This document shows positions 13,139 through 13,256 of a stretch of 13,256 nt of DNA, one piece after another. The notes beneath the pieces are model-generated. The model was not told the origin of the DNA. It worked only from the letters and a program-made list of their open reading frames with translations, and searched no databases. The stretch lies in NCBI GenBank assembly GCA_031426435.1, contig JANPLH010000187.1, positions 1-13,256 of the forward strand. The letters run 5' to 3'. The translations under genes were made by a program, and so were the position numbers. The DNA is from UBA6168 sp031426435 (GTDB taxonomy: Bacteria > Bacteroidota > Bacteroidia > Chitinophagales > Saprospiraceae). Each line of letters begins with the position of its first letter. Position 1 is the first letter of the stretch.

Positions 13139-13256
13139 AATCTGATAATGCCACCCATCATGATAAAGACGAAATCGGGAAAATAGGTCACAGTATTATA
13201 TGGAATAAATAAATCAGGCATCAAGATTGCCATACACGGTCTTTCTCTCTTGAGGT

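Noticed and set aside
13036..13256. Minus-strand frame open to the right edge
   Set aside because: It overlaps the promoter and leader of the BON-LysM gene and its sequence is not protein-like at the 3' part.

Overview
The window is from a Bacteroidota chromosome, probably a Saprospiria/Chitinophagia-type organism (inference). The grounds are: a secreted protein ending in a type IX secretion (T9SS) sorting domain; several promoters of the Bacteroidota form TTG-N17..20-TAnnTTTG; starts without a recognisable Shine-Dalgarno; and intergenic DNA full of 7- and 8-nt tandem 'word' repeats. I find nine genes and no tRNA, rRNA, CRISPR array or intact insertion sequence.

Layout. 1-1283 (-): 5' part of a long TPR-like helical protein that runs off the left edge. 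1284-2496: 1.2 kb without a convincing gene, but with a plus-strand promoter, two plus-strand terminators and a long octamer-repeat hairpin. 2497-2991 (-): PyrR-like phosphoribosyltransferase. 3147-3617 (-): DoxX-family membrane protein. 3618-8090 (+): two secreted-protein genes, a von Willebrand A (VWA) domain lipoprotein and a T9SS cargo protein. Each is preceded by a 0.5-0.65 kb non-coding leader, and the two leaders are diverged copies of one another. 8209-10614 (-): GH78-type alpha-L-rhamnosidase. 10687-11418 (-): plsC-type acyltransferase, divergent from a D-2-hydroxyacid dehydrogenase at 11474-12481 (+). 12523-13029 (-): BON-LysM protein of the Kbp/YgaU type.

The genes are mostly housekeeping or envelope functions in short single-gene units, not one pathway. 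The exception is the central pair: a surface lipoprotein and an exported adhesin-like protein under matching promoter-plus-leader modules, which suggests co-regulation.

Two things deserve a second look. The first is the duplicated leader: each copy has a TTG-N19-TAnnTTTG promoter, then 56-57 nt later a 29-nt block identical at 27 positions, further scattered homology, and a conserved 15-nt stretch abutting the start codon. The second is the set of short tandem-repeat families (CAGTTGG, AAGTAAA, ATTGCTTC, AATTTCCT) that sit at gene borders and, in several genes, have become the coding sequence for protein ends: a dehydrogenase tail, the end of a signal peptide and the last residues of PlsC.
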